Shown here one piece after another: positions 52,407-61,326 of a stretch of DNA of 64,000 nucleotides. This stretch comes from Alkalimonas delamerensis (GTDB lineage Bacteria > Pseudomonadota > Gammaproteobacteria > Enterobacterales > Alteromonadaceae): positions 496,001-560,000 of the forward strand of contig NZ_JAUZVY010000001.1 in assembly GCF_030717955.1 (NCBI RefSeq), in the 5' to 3' direction. The translations under genes and the position numbers were made by a program. The first letter of the stretch is position 1, and each line of letters starts with the position of its first letter. Below the pieces are notes generated by a model. The model was not told the DNA's origin, made no database searches, and was given only the letters and a program-made list of their open reading frames with translations.

Positions 52407-53537
52407 ATGAGAAAATCCCTTCTCGCCGTCAGTGCTTTATCGTTCGCTTTTGCTTTACCGGTCCAGGCTGATCTGCATATCAATGGCTTTGCCTCCATCA
52501 CAGCAGGTACCACTACCGGCAGCAACGACCAGCTGTATGGTTACAGCAACGAGCTGGACTTTAAAAACGAAAGTTTGTTTGCCATTCAGGTGCGCTCGGA
52601 TTTAGGCGACCGTTTGTCCGTTACCGCTCAAGTGATGGGACGTGGCAGCAACGATTTTGATGCCCGCTTTGAGTGGGCTTTCCTGACTTACGAGTTGACC
52701 GATGCCATGCGGATTAACGCCGGCCGGCTCCGAACGCCTTTTTACCGTTTCTCCGATTTTATGGATGTCGGTTTTGCCTACGACTGGCTCAGGGTCCCTC
52801 AAGGTGTCTATGGCCTTGGGCTCGACAATATTGAGGGCGTTTCACTGTACCGGATGGCGCAGCTGGGTGACTTTGAATCCAGTTTGCAATTGCTGTGGGG
52901 CTCCTTTAGCGGCGGTATTACCCTGGCTGGCAACTCGGCCAATGCGCGCATTGATAACATCGCAGGCATCACCTGGGAGCTGGAGCGTGACTGGTTCTCG
53001 TTTCGGGCAGCTTACCTGAACGGTAAATCGACCATTGAGGCTCCGGCGTTATCGCCGCTTTTTGCCGGTTTGTCTCAGGCGGGATTGGGTGGACTGGTTG
53101 CTGCATTGGATTTTAATGACGATACCAGCGAATTCATTGGCTTGGGTGTGACCTTGGATCAGGGCGATTGGGTTCTGATTACCGAGTACAACCGGATTGA
53201 TGTCAAAGACTCTTTCTTTGCCAAGCGTGAAAACTACTACCTGTCTTTGGGTTATCGGCTGGATGTTGTCACGCCCTTTGTTTCCTATGAGCGCGAAGAT
53301 CATCGCAGCAAATCGGAGCTGTACCAACCTTTTGTCAGCGTGCTGCCAGAGGCGTTATTGCAACCTCTGATGGCGGTGGTGGAAAGCCAGGCGGTGGATA
53401 CCAAAACCTGGAATCTGGGGCTGCGCTACGATTTTCATCCAGCTGCTGCTTTTAAGGTGCAGTACAGCAGTCAGAAAAATGATTTGTCGGGTCACCGACA
53501 CGATTTGATAGCTGCTGGCGTCGACATCGTGTTTTAG
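52407..53537 (+). CDS. Outer-membrane porin-like protein, module 1
   Basis: 376 residues from ATG 52407 (CGGAG 8 bases before; an in-frame GTG at 52398 is less likely). A signal peptide ends at LPVQAD. The remainder is alternating beta-strand sequence ending in a terminal Phe (GVDIVF). LSVTAQVMGRGSNDFDARFEW, given here by its core SNDFDARFEWAF, and the INAGRLRTPFYRFSDF region are shared with the second porin at 53984. The substrate is unknown. A PstS-like gene follows after 9 bases. The pair occupies the place of iscUA-hscBA-fdx. Confidence 0.8.
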   Translation: MRKSLLAVSALSFAFALPVQADLHINGFASITAGTTTGSNDQLYGYSNELDFKNESLFAIQVRSDLGDRLSVTAQVMGRGSNDFDARFEWAFLTYELTDAMRINAGRLRTPFYRFSDFMDVGFAYDWLRVPQGVYGLGLDNIEGVSLYRMAQLGDFESSLQLLWGSFSGGITLAGNSANARIDNIAGITWELERDWFSFRAAYLNGKSTIEAPALSPLFAGLSQAGLGGLVAALDFNDDTSEFIGLGVTLDQGDWVLITEYNRIDVKDSFFAKRENYYLSLGYRLDVVTPFVSYEREDHRSKSELYQPFVSVLPEALLQPLMAVVESQAVDTKTWNLGLRYDFHPAAAFKVQYSSQKNDLSGHRHDLIAAGVDIVF

Positions 53538-53546
53538 GAGCAGGTT

Positions 53547-53966
53547 ATGCGTATTCGAACTCTGATTATGGCCATTGCCCTGCTAAGTGCTTCGGCCTTG
53601 CATGCGGAGCCACTGGCCATCGTGGTGCATCCGTCCAATATGGCAGAGTTAAGTGGCGACGACCTCTCGCGTCTGTATCTCGGGCGAAGTCGCACTTTCC
53701 CCAATGGCGACTCGGCCATTCCAATTAACCTGGCAGAAGGCATGCCTGCCAGAGAACGTTTTGATGAGCGGGCTTTGAGCCGAAGTTCAGCTCAGTTAAA
53801 AGCCTATTGGTCCAAACTGGTCTTTACCGGCAAAGGGACGCCACCGCAGGAAGCGGAAAGCCACGAAGAAGTTCTTAAATTGGTAGCCACCAACCCCAGC
53901 ATTATCGGCTATCTGCCGGCATCGCAAGCGGACGATCGTGTCCGAGTCGTGATGCAGCTGGATTAG
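53547..53966 (+). CDS. Small PstS-like periplasmic protein, module 1
   Basis: 139 residues. A signal peptide ends at LHAEP. VVHPSN, LYLGRSRTFPNGD, RSSAQLKAYWSKLVFTGKG and the late IIGYLP mark the short phosphate-ABC-type binding proteins of marine gammaproteobacteria. These keep only part of the PstS fold and have no ABC permease partner. No pstCAB is nearby. It probably works with the porin it follows. Confidence 0.8.
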   Translation: MRIRTLIMAIALLSASALHAEPLAIVVHPSNMAELSGDDLSRLYLGRSRTFPNGDSAIPINLAEGMPARERFDERALSRSSAQLKAYWSKLVFTGKGTPPQEAESHEEVLKLVATNPSIIGYLPASQADDRVRVVMQLD

Positions 53967-53983
53967 TTGAACAGGAGAGCATA

Positions 53984-55069
53984 ATGAAGAAAAGCTTACT
54001 AGTGACGGCCTCGAGTCTCTTGCTAATGCAGCCATTGGCACATGCCAACGTGGATATCTCTGGCTATGCCTCGGTGATTGGGGGGCGGGTATTGAGTGGC
54101 TCAGGTGTTGAGGCCTTTGACTTGCCACCAACTTTTTTAGCCAATTACCCTTTGGTTGGTGTCTACGAAAAAGAATGGACTTTCAAGCCGGATACCCGCT
54201 TTGGCTTGCAGTTCCGTGCCAATCTAATGGATGGTTTGTCAGCGACAGCTCAGGTGGTTGCCCGCGGTGCGGATGACTTTGATGCCCGCTTTGAATGGGC
54301 CTATCTGTCTTACGACCTGAACGATCACTGGACGCTGCAAGCCGGTAAAAAGCGTTTGCCATTGTATTATTATTCGGATTTTTTTGATGTTGGCTACGCC
54401 TACCTCTGGATCCGGCCACCCGCGGACAACTACACCTGGCAAATTTTCAACTACACGGGTGTCAACGCCATGTTTAATTACTTTGTCGGTGACTGGGACA
54501 TCAGCGGCAATATCTACACCGGCCGGGAAGATGACAAAGAAAACAAACTCTTGTCGCAATTTTTTGGCTCGGTACCGGTACGGGAGATCTGGAAAGATAT
54601 CGTTGGTGGGGTCGTCAACCTGAACCGGGATTGGCTGGATATTCGCTTGACCTACATGACTTACATCAATGAGCGTTACCGGACCATCGACGGTATCGAA
54701 GAGCGGGTGACCTGGGGCGACTCCTTAACCCGGCGTGGTAAGTTTGCCGGTATCTCAGTCAACATGGACTTTGGTGACTGGTTGTTGCTGTCTGAGTTAA
54801 ACCGGCTCGATCTGGATGGAGCCAAGTTCGATACCTACATGGTATCTGCTGGTTATCGTATTAATCAATTTACCCCGTACATTTCGTTCGCCGATTTTGA
54901 TAGCGAAAATGAGAAGCACAACACCACCAGTCTGGGACTGCGCTGGGATTTTCATTCCAATGCTGCCTTTAAATTCCAGTACGATGATGTCAATGATAAA
55001 GGGGTGCCGGGTTGGGAGGTTGCTGGTGACAGCAAGTCCGTTTCTTTCGGTATCGACCTGGTTTTCTAA
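53984..55069 (+). CDS. Outer-membrane porin-like protein, module 2
   Basis: 361 residues, signal peptide ending at AHAN, terminal Phe (GIDLVF). It is clearly homologous to the porin at 52407: LSATAQVVARGADDFDARF and LQAGKKRLPLYYYSDFFDVGYAYLW align with the first copy, and both end in a RYDFHP/RWDFHS segment before the last strands. GGAG precedes the ATG. Divergence is large, so the duplication is old or the copies arrived separately. Confidence 0.8.
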   Translation: MKKSLLVTASSLLLMQPLAHANVDISGYASVIGGRVLSGSGVEAFDLPPTFLANYPLVGVYEKEWTFKPDTRFGLQFRANLMDGLSATAQVVARGADDFDARFEWAYLSYDLNDHWTLQAGKKRLPLYYYSDFFDVGYAYLWIRPPADNYTWQIFNYTGVNAMFNYFVGDWDISGNIYTGREDDKENKLLSQFFGSVPVREIWKDIVGGVVNLNRDWLDIRLTYMTYINERYRTIDGIEERVTWGDSLTRRGKFAGISVNMDFGDWLLLSELNRLDLDGAKFDTYMVSAGYRINQFTPYISFADFDSENEKHNTTSLGLRWDFHSNAAFKFQYDDVNDKGVPGWEVAGDSKSVSFGIDLVF

Positions 55070-55078
55070 GGAGGAGCT

Positions 55079-55492
55079 ATGAACTATCTAAAAGCCATGC
55101 TGGGCGCTTTGTTGTTGTTATCAGGAGCTGCTCTGGCCGAAATTTCGGTGATTGTGCATCCATCCAATGCGGTAAGTGTGGACCAGTCCGATCTGAACCG
55201 GTTGTTTTTAGGACGCGGTAGCAACTTTAGTGACGGCAACAGGGCTACGCCGCTCAATCTGGCAGAGGGGCAAGCTGCTCGTGAGCATTTTGACACTCAG
55301 GTGCTGAATCGAAGTTCTGCTCAGCTGAAAGCCTATTGGTCGCGGCTGGTTTTTACCGGCAAAGGCACGCCGCCGGCTGAGCACCCTAATGCGGCTGCCA
55401 TGAAGGCGGCTGTTGCGTCCGATCCTACAGCCATTGGCTACATTGCCAGCAGCGATGTTGACGATACTGTTCGAGTCGTTGCGACCTTCTGA
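55079..55492 (+). CDS. Small PstS-like periplasmic protein, module 2
   Basis: 137 residues. A signal peptide ends at ALAEI. It is a paralogue of 53547: VHPSNAVSVDQSDLNRLFLGRG, RSSAQLKAYWSRLVFTGKG and PTAIGYIAS align throughout. GGAGGA sits just before the ATG and 9 bases separate it from the porin. It ends the module at a terminator. Confidence 0.8.
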   Translation: MNYLKAMLGALLLLSGAALAEISVIVHPSNAVSVDQSDLNRLFLGRGSNFSDGNRATPLNLAEGQAAREHFDTQVLNRSSAQLKAYWSRLVFTGKGTPPAEHPNAAAMKAAVASDPTAIGYIASSDVDDTVRVVATF

Positions 55493-55513
55493 TCGTTTAC
55501 CCTGTTCGCTAAC

Positions 55514-55550
55514 AGAAAAGCTTCCGCCAGACGGGAGCTTTTCTTTTTTA
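55514..55550 (+). terminator. Intrinsic terminator after the porin/PstS-like modules
   Basis: A 13-bp stem with one GU wobble (55514-55526 with 55532-55544), a 5-base loop, then six T. Confidence 0.9.
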
Positions 55551-55642
55551 AAAACTCAGCCGCTAAAAAATAGGTTTTTTGCAACAGATCACGTATAATT
55601 TCGCGCCTTTAAAATTTAACCAACTCACCAAGGAGTCCTTTC

Positions 55643-56074
55643 ATGGCCTTAGAACGTACTTTCTCGATTGTTAAACCAGATGCAGTGGCAAAAAATCTGA
55701 TCGGTGCTATCTATCAGCGCTTTGAAGCTGCAGGTCTGCGTATTGTGGCGTCAAAAATGCTACACTTGAGCAAAGAACAGGCTGAAGGTTTCTATGCAGA
55801 ACACAAAGAGCGTCCTTTCTTTGGTGCTCTGGTTGCTTTTATGACCTCTGGCCCTGTGATGGTGCAGGTACTGGAAGGTGAAGATGCGGTTCGTAAAAAC
55901 CGTGAAATCATGGGCGCTACCAACCCGAAGGATGCTTTGGCTGGCACTTTGCGTGCTGATTACGCCGACAGCATTGACGAGAATGCCGTTCATGGTTCGG
56001 ATGCTGCAGAGTCTGCAGCGCGTGAAATCGCCTACTTCTTTACCGATGCGGAAGTTTGCCCACGCACCCGTTAA
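55643..56074 (+). CDS. ndk: Nucleoside diphosphate kinase
   Basis: Balances NTP/dNTP pools by a phosphohistidine ping-pong. 143 residues. TFSIVKPDAVAKNLIG, the active-site histidine in NAVHGSDA, and PFFGALVAFMTSGPV are intact. A good ribosome site (AAGGAG) precedes the ATG, and TATAAT at 55594-55599 is a likely -10 element. Here the standard post-isc gene order resumes. Confidence 0.96.
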   Translation: MALERTFSIVKPDAVAKNLIGAIYQRFEAAGLRIVASKMLHLSKEQAEGFYAEHKERPFFGALVAFMTSGPVMVQVLEGEDAVRKNREIMGATNPKDALAGTLRADYADSIDENAVHGSDAAESAAREIAYFFTDAEVCPRTR

Positions 56075-56186
56075 TCGGCACCGGTAGCATAACATCAAGG
56101 GGGCATCGCCCCCTTGTTGCGTCTTAAACGGCGTGAGTATTGAGTGACAAGGGCAGCGCAGTTTTGGCCAGACAGGAATGATGACA

Positions 56187-57314
56187 ATGACAACACAGAC
56201 CGCAAAAACAAATTTGCTGAACTTGAATCGCGAGCAAATGAAGTCGTTTTTTGCTGAGATGGGCGAAAAACCCTTTCGCGCGGATCAGGTCATGAAGTGG
56301 ATTTACCACTACTGTGTTGACGACTTCGATCAAATGACCAATGTTAATAAGGTGCTGCGCGAAAAGCTTAAGCAGTTGTGCGAAATTCGGGCGCCAGAAG
56401 TAGCCACCCGACAAGACAGCGCGGATGGCACCATCAAGTTTGTCATGCGCCTCGATGGTGGCCAGGAAGTTGAGACGGTCTGGATCCCGGAAAAAGACCG
56501 TCGCACCCTCTGTGTTTCCTCTCAAGTGGGCTGTGCGTTGGATTGCTCCTTTTGCTCAACCGCACAGCAAGGCTTCAACCGCAACCTGACGGTGGCTGAG
56601 ATCATTGGCCAGGTCTGGCGGGTTAGTCAGTTGATTGGCAGCTTTGGTGAGACCGGTGAGAAGCCGGTAACCAATGTGGTGATGATGGGGATGGGTGAGC
56701 CATTGCTGAACATGAACAATGTCATTCCCGCAATGGAACTGATGATGGAAGACTACGGCTTTGGTCTGTCCAAACGCCGGGTGACTCTCAGTACCTCTGG
56801 CGTTGTACCCGCTCTGGATGCGATGTTGGGTAAAATTGATGTTGCTCTGGCTATTTCGTTGCACGCTCCTAATAATGCGCTGCGTAATGAGCTGGTGCCG
56901 GTCAATAAAAAGTACCCAATGGAAGATTTTCTGGCATCTTCCCGTCGTTATGTTGAGTGGTCGAAAGCCAATGACAAAGTCACGGTTGAGTACGTGATGC
57001 TGTCAGGCATCAACGACAGCATGGAGCAGGCTCATGAGCTGGCGCATGCGCTGCGAGATACGCCGGCCAAGATTAACCTGATCCCCTTTAACCCTTATCC
57101 TGGCTCACCCTACAGTCGCTCCAGCAACTCGCGCATCGATCGCTTTAATAAAGTCTTGCAAGAACATGGTTTTACCGTCATGGTACGTAAGACGCGTGGT
57201 GACGACATCGATGCTGCCTGTGGTCAGTTGGTTGGGGATGTGGTTGACAGAACCAAACGCTTATTAAAAAAACAAATGAAAGGTCAGGAAATTTCGGTCA
57301 GAATGACCTCATAA
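56187..57314 (+). CDS. rlmN: 23S rRNA/tRNA adenine-C2 methyltransferase RlmN
   Basis: Radical SAM enzyme methylating A2503 of 23S rRNA and A37 of some tRNAs. The cluster motif CALDCSFCSTAQQGFNRNL carries CxxxCxxC. KPFRADQVMKWIYHY, VMMGMGEPL and NSRIDRF are conserved, as is the C-terminal catalytic cysteine region DIDAACGQL. The start is one of three ATGs: 56178, 56181 or 56187. I favour 56187 because AGGA ends at 56177. Needs a [4Fe-4S] cluster. Confidence 0.94.
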   Translation: MTTQTAKTNLLNLNREQMKSFFAEMGEKPFRADQVMKWIYHYCVDDFDQMTNVNKVLREKLKQLCEIRAPEVATRQDSADGTIKFVMRLDGGQEVETVWIPEKDRRTLCVSSQVGCALDCSFCSTAQQGFNRNLTVAEIIGQVWRVSQLIGSFGETGEKPVTNVVMMGMGEPLLNMNNVIPAMELMMEDYGFGLSKRRVTLSTSGVVPALDAMLGKIDVALAISLHAPNNALRNELVPVNKKYPMEDFLASSRRYVEWSKANDKVTVEYVMLSGINDSMEQAHELAHALRDTPAKINLIPFNPYPGSPYSRSSNSRIDRFNKVLQEHGFTVMVRKTRGDDIDAACGQLVGDVVDRTKRLLKKQMKGQEISVRMTS

Positions 57315-57336
57315 CGCAAGGGGCAGGAAAAATAGC

Positions 57337-59250
57337 ATGCAAAAACTGTCGGTTAGCATGGTGGTTGTCAGTGCATTGGTGTTGTCAGGCTGTGTGTCTG
57401 AAAGTACTTATGTCGGCTCGGACAGGCCTGTGCAGCAGCGGCAGGTCGATAATACTGAGGCCGCTCGGACCCGGATGTCTCTCGGGCTCAACTACCTGCA
57501 ACGTGGCGAGAATGCGCAGGCTATTTTTAACCTGGAGCGCGCCAGAGCTTTAGCCCCCCAACTGCCCGAAGTTTACAATGCGCTGGCTTTTTACTATCAA
57601 AACGTCAATGAGCCCGAGCAAGCCGAAGCTGCTTACAAGCAAGCTTTGGCCCGCGATCCGGACAATGCCGACACCTACAACAATTACGGGGCTTTTCTTT
57701 GTCAACAGGGTAAGTACGATGAAGCCGAGCACCTGCTGCTGACTGCCATTCGACGGCCCGGTTACATGCGGGTTTCCGAAAGTTACGAAAATCTGGCTTT
57801 GTGTCAGTTGCAACAAAATAATTTTAGCCGGGCGCAGCGCTATCTGGAATCGGCAGTTCTGCACAGTGGCAACCGCATCAGCAGCTTATTGAATTTGGCC
57901 GGGCTCGATTATGCCATGGGCAACCATCAACGAGCTCGCCAACATTTGACCCGTATTCAGCGGCTAGGCCATGTCTCTGCCGACAGTATTTTGTTGAGCT
58001 ATTTACTGGCCGACAAAGAGCTGGATCAGGAAACGCAGCAAAACAGCCGGGAATTGTTGTTGCAAGTTTATCCGGACAGTGAGGCGGCACGTTTGCTGCG
58101 CCAGAACCGATTGCAGGACAGTGAGTTTGAGCAGCTACGGGAGCGCTACAAACAATACCTGATTGCCAACCTCGAGATGCCCGAATCCGTTGCTGAGCGC
58201 ACAGCAGAGCCGGAACAGCCACAAATTCGGATTGTGCGCCGCCAGCCAGCGCAAACCGAGCCACCACCGGCAGTGCGCTCCGAGTCTTTGACCCGCACGC
58301 GCCGCGACTCCAGAGCGGTCGAGCCCGCTCAGAGTCCCCGTGAAGCGGTAAAGGAAGCCGTGGCCCGGCACGAAACCAGCTCCATTGCTGCCAGTTTAAG
58401 CCAGCCGCTGCCGCTGCCGGAAGTCAACGCCGCCTTAGTATCGTTGCCGCAGCAGGACGCCGCTGCAGTGGGTTCTGAGCTGGCAGCTTCCGAAGTCGAA
58501 GAGGTTGCGCCTATCGAAACGGTCCAGTTTCGGCAGCCGCCTGCGGTGCCTGTGGCATCGGAGCACGCTGCTTTACGTTTTGAGCCAGAGCTCTCGCCAG
58601 ACACCGAGATCCGCCAGCGCATCCAGCAAAGCCTGAACGGCTTATTGGCAGTTCCGAAACTGGAAGTAACAAGCCTTTCTCCGGGTTTGCAAGCCGATGC
58701 TGATGCGATGATTGCTGAGTCAGAGATTGTGACGGATGAGACCGTAGAGCCAGATTATGCCGCCGAAAATGAACTTTATGCGGCTGGCTCTGTCCATTCA
58801 GAAACTTTTGACACCTTTAGCACTCAACCAGAGTCGAACAGCCCTGAGTATGAACAGCGCAATGCTGAAATGGTTCAGTCTGAAGAGCCTCCCTACCATC
58901 GAGTACAGCAGGGGGAGTCATTGTTTGCCATTTCGATGAAATACAACATCCGGCTGGAGCGTCTGCAGCAGTGGAACCGGCTGTCACCGGGTGACAGTAT
59001 CCGGGTTGGTCGGCGTTTGTGGTTGGCCGAGCCACCGCCAGAGCCTGAGCTGGTGGCGACAGTAGCTGAAGTAACACGCCCTGATTACCATATCATCGCC
59101 GAAGGAGACACCTTGTTTAGTATTTCCATGCGTTACAATGTGCGGCTGGCTCGCCTGCTGGAGTGGAACAACCTGACAGAGCGCAGTCGCGTCTACCTTG
59201 GGCAACGCATTTACCTTATTGATCCGGCACAATTGACTCATGACAACTGA
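57337..59250 (+). CDS. pilF: Type IV pilus biogenesis lipoprotein PilF/PilW with two LysM domains
   Basis: 637 residues, against about 250 for usual PilF, the pilotin that inserts PilQ in the outer membrane. The signal has lipobox LSGC. TPR repeats cover about residues 45-260 (ARTRMSLGLNYLQRG, YNALAFYYQNVNEPEQAEAAY-type pattern). A long acidic low-complexity linker follows, then two LysM domains at 520-563 (YHRVQQGESLFAISMKYNI) and 584-628 (YHIIAEGDTLFSISMRYNV). The LysM part should bind peptidoglycan. Its position between rlmN and rodZ fits PilF. It overlaps rodZ by 11 bases. Confidence 0.88.
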   Translation: MQKLSVSMVVVSALVLSGCVSESTYVGSDRPVQQRQVDNTEAARTRMSLGLNYLQRGENAQAIFNLERARALAPQLPEVYNALAFYYQNVNEPEQAEAAYKQALARDPDNADTYNNYGAFLCQQGKYDEAEHLLLTAIRRPGYMRVSESYENLALCQLQQNNFSRAQRYLESAVLHSGNRISSLLNLAGLDYAMGNHQRARQHLTRIQRLGHVSADSILLSYLLADKELDQETQQNSRELLLQVYPDSEAARLLRQNRLQDSEFEQLRERYKQYLIANLEMPESVAERTAEPEQPQIRIVRRQPAQTEPPPAVRSESLTRTRRDSRAVEPAQSPREAVKEAVARHETSSIAASLSQPLPLPEVNAALVSLPQQDAAAVGSELAASEVEEVAPIETVQFRQPPAVPVASEHAALRFEPELSPDTEIRQRIQQSLNGLLAVPKLEVTSLSPGLQADADAMIAESEIVTDETVEPDYAAENELYAAGSVHSETFDTFSTQPESNSPEYEQRNAEMVQSEEPPYHRVQQGESLFAISMKYNIRLERLQQWNRLSPGDSIRVGRRLWLAEPPPEPELVATVAEVTRPDYHIIAEGDTLFSISMRYNVRLARLLEWNNLTERSRVYLGQRIYLIDPAQLTHDN

Positions 59251-60127
59251 ATACACAGCAGCTGACGACGTTTCTAATGAGCTGCGGGCTGGTGAGCTGT
59301 TAAAAAGCGCCCGCAAAGAAAAAGGCTGGTCGCAAAAAGAAGTTGCCAGTCAGCTGAATCTGCGCATGGCGCTGATCGAAAGCATGGAGGCCGATCAATA
59401 CGAAGCAAACTTGCTGCCGACCTTTATCCGTGGCTATTTGCGTTCCTACGCTCGCCTGCTGAAAATTCCGGAGCAACAAGTCCTGGCTGCTTACGAACAG
59501 CATCATGGCAATCAGACCATCGAACCCCGCACCATGCACAGCTTTTCCAATCGCACCGAAAAAGAAGCCACAGAAAGTCGCTTTGTGTTGCTGACGTACC
59601 TGGTTGGGGCTCTGTTGTTGGGCTTGTTGCTGCTATGGTGGTGGCAAACGCATTGGTTAACCGATGATTCTGCTGGCAGCACGACAGAAACTGCTATTTC
59701 CTCTACCTTACCGGCTGAAGCTGTGATGGATACGGATGCTGAGTCCGATGAGATGGAGCCAGAAATCGCAGCAACGGCTGCGGCTTTACCCGTCCAGGTC
59801 CCCAGCGCCCTGACTGCCTTGCTGGAGGTCACTGAAGCAAATAACGAGGCTGAGGTGACTGCGGCGGAGCCGACAGCGGACGTGCATCAGCTGCGGATGG
59901 CATTTTCGGAAGATTGCTGGATCGATGTGCTGGACGCAGATGGCTCCCGAGTGGCTTTTGGCACCAAAGTCGCTGGCTACCAGCTGCAAGTGCATGGCCG
60001 TCCCCCTTTTACCCTGACGCTTGGCAATCCCAGCGCGGTCGCTATTGAGTTGGATGGTGAGCCGGTGGATATGTCCGGCTTCCGGCCAGGACGCGTCGCT
60101 AAATTTTCTATTCCGTTACAAGAGTAA
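59240..60127 (+). CDS. rodZ: Cytoskeletal cell-shape protein RodZ
   Basis: Links MreB to the elongasome. 295 residues: an HTH_25 helix-turn-helix at about 15-85 (LKSARKEKGWSQKEVASQL), a membrane helix at about 114-136, an acidic linker, and a C-terminal DUF4115 beta domain (CWIDVLDADG, PPFTLTLGNPSAV). The start lies within pilF and the stop 3 bases before ispG. Confidence 0.93.
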   Translation: MTTEYTAADDVSNELRAGELLKSARKEKGWSQKEVASQLNLRMALIESMEADQYEANLLPTFIRGYLRSYARLLKIPEQQVLAAYEQHHGNQTIEPRTMHSFSNRTEKEATESRFVLLTYLVGALLLGLLLLWWWQTHWLTDDSAGSTTETAISSTLPAEAVMDTDAESDEMEPEIAATAAALPVQVPSALTALLEVTEANNEAEVTAAEPTADVHQLRMAFSEDCWIDVLDADGSRVAFGTKVAGYQLQVHGRPPFTLTLGNPSAVAIELDGEPVDMSGFRPGRVAKFSIPLQE

Positions 60128-60130
60128 AGC

Positions 60131-61240
60131 ATGTTTGCTGAGAACCCAATCCAACGCCGTAAGAGTAGGCAAATTAAAGTAGGGACTGTGCTGGTAGGGG
60201 GCGATGCTCCCATCAGCGTGCAGTCGATGACCAATACCAAAACCACCGATGTCGATGCCACTGTGGCGCAAATTAAAGCCATTGCCACCGCAGGCGCTGA
60301 CATTGTCCGGGTATCGGTGCCGACCATGGAGGCTGCTGAAGCCTTTCGGTTGATCAAGCAACAGTCACCGGTCCCCCTGGTGGCCGATATCCACTTCGAT
60401 TACCGCATTGCGCTTAAAGTGGCCGAGTACGGGGTCGATTGCTTGCGGATAAATCCTGGTAACATTGGCCGGGAAGACCGCATTCGGGCCGTGGTGGACT
60501 GTGCACGGGATCATCAGATCCCAATTCGCATTGGTGTGAATGGCGGATCCTTAGAGGCCGATATTCAGCAAAAATATGGCGAGCCAACTGCTGCAGCTTT
60601 GGTCGAGTCGGCCATGCGGCATGTGGATATTCTGGATCGATTGAACTTTGACCAGTTTAAAGTCAGCGTCAAAGCCTCGGATGTGTTTTTAGCCGTTGGG
60701 GCTTACCGCTTGCTGGCCAAGCAAATTGACCAGCCACTGCATTTGGGCATTACCGAAGCGGGTGGGGCGCGCTCAGGTGCGGTTAAGTCTGCCATTGGCC
60801 TTGGTATGCTGCTGGCTGAAGGCATTGGCGATACGCTGCGGGTATCTTTGGCGGCGGATCCGGTTGAAGAAGTCAAAGTCGGTTTTGACATCTTGAAGTC
60901 GCTGCGGATCCGTTCGCGCGGTATTAATTTTATTGCTTGCCCCAGCTGTTCGCGTCAGGAGTTTGATGTCATTCAAACCATGAATGCACTGGAGCAGCGG
61001 TTGGAAGATGTGACCGAGCCATTGACGGTGTCTGTCATTGGCTGCGTGGTCAATGGTCCAGGCGAGGCTTTGGTGTCGGATCTGGCGGTGGCCGGTGCCA
61101 ATCGGATGAGCGGCTTTTACATCAATGGCGAACGGCAAAAGCTGCGGCTGGATAATCAGCACATTGCTGAACAACTGGAGCAACAGATCCGCGATTATCT
61201 GGCCCGGCAAAAACAGCAAATTGCCATCACCAGACTCTAA
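60131..61240 (+). CDS. ispG: 4-hydroxy-3-methylbut-2-enyl diphosphate synthase
   Basis: Penultimate step of the MEP isoprenoid pathway, a [4Fe-4S] reductase. 369 residues. The TIM-barrel start SVQSMTNTKTTDV and the cluster ligands in CPSCSR and GCVVNGPGE are present, followed by the conserved ALVSDLAVAG. The usual bacterial length. Co-transcribed with rodZ. Confidence 0.96.
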   Translation: MFAENPIQRRKSRQIKVGTVLVGGDAPISVQSMTNTKTTDVDATVAQIKAIATAGADIVRVSVPTMEAAEAFRLIKQQSPVPLVADIHFDYRIALKVAEYGVDCLRINPGNIGREDRIRAVVDCARDHQIPIRIGVNGGSLEADIQQKYGEPTAAALVESAMRHVDILDRLNFDQFKVSVKASDVFLAVGAYRLLAKQIDQPLHLGITEAGGARSGAVKSAIGLGMLLAEGIGDTLRVSLAADPVEEVKVGFDILKSLRIRSRGINFIACPSCSRQEFDVIQTMNALEQRLEDVTEPLTVSVIGCVVNGPGEALVSDLAVAGANRMSGFYINGERQKLRLDNQHIAEQLEQQIRDYLARQKQQIAITRL

Positions 61241-61263
61241 ACGCGAGAAAGCAACGGGAAAGT

Positions 61264-61292
61264 TTGGTGTTTAGCGCCGATGCTCCTATAAT
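61264..61292 (+). promoter_or_regulatory. Predicted sigma-70 promoter for hisS
   Basis: TTGGTG (61264-61269), a 17-base spacer and a perfect TATAAT (61287-61292), about 35 bases before the hisS start codon. Confidence 0.7.
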
Positions 61293-61326
61293 TCCCCCTA
61301 TTTTTAATCAAGCCGGGTAGATCAAG

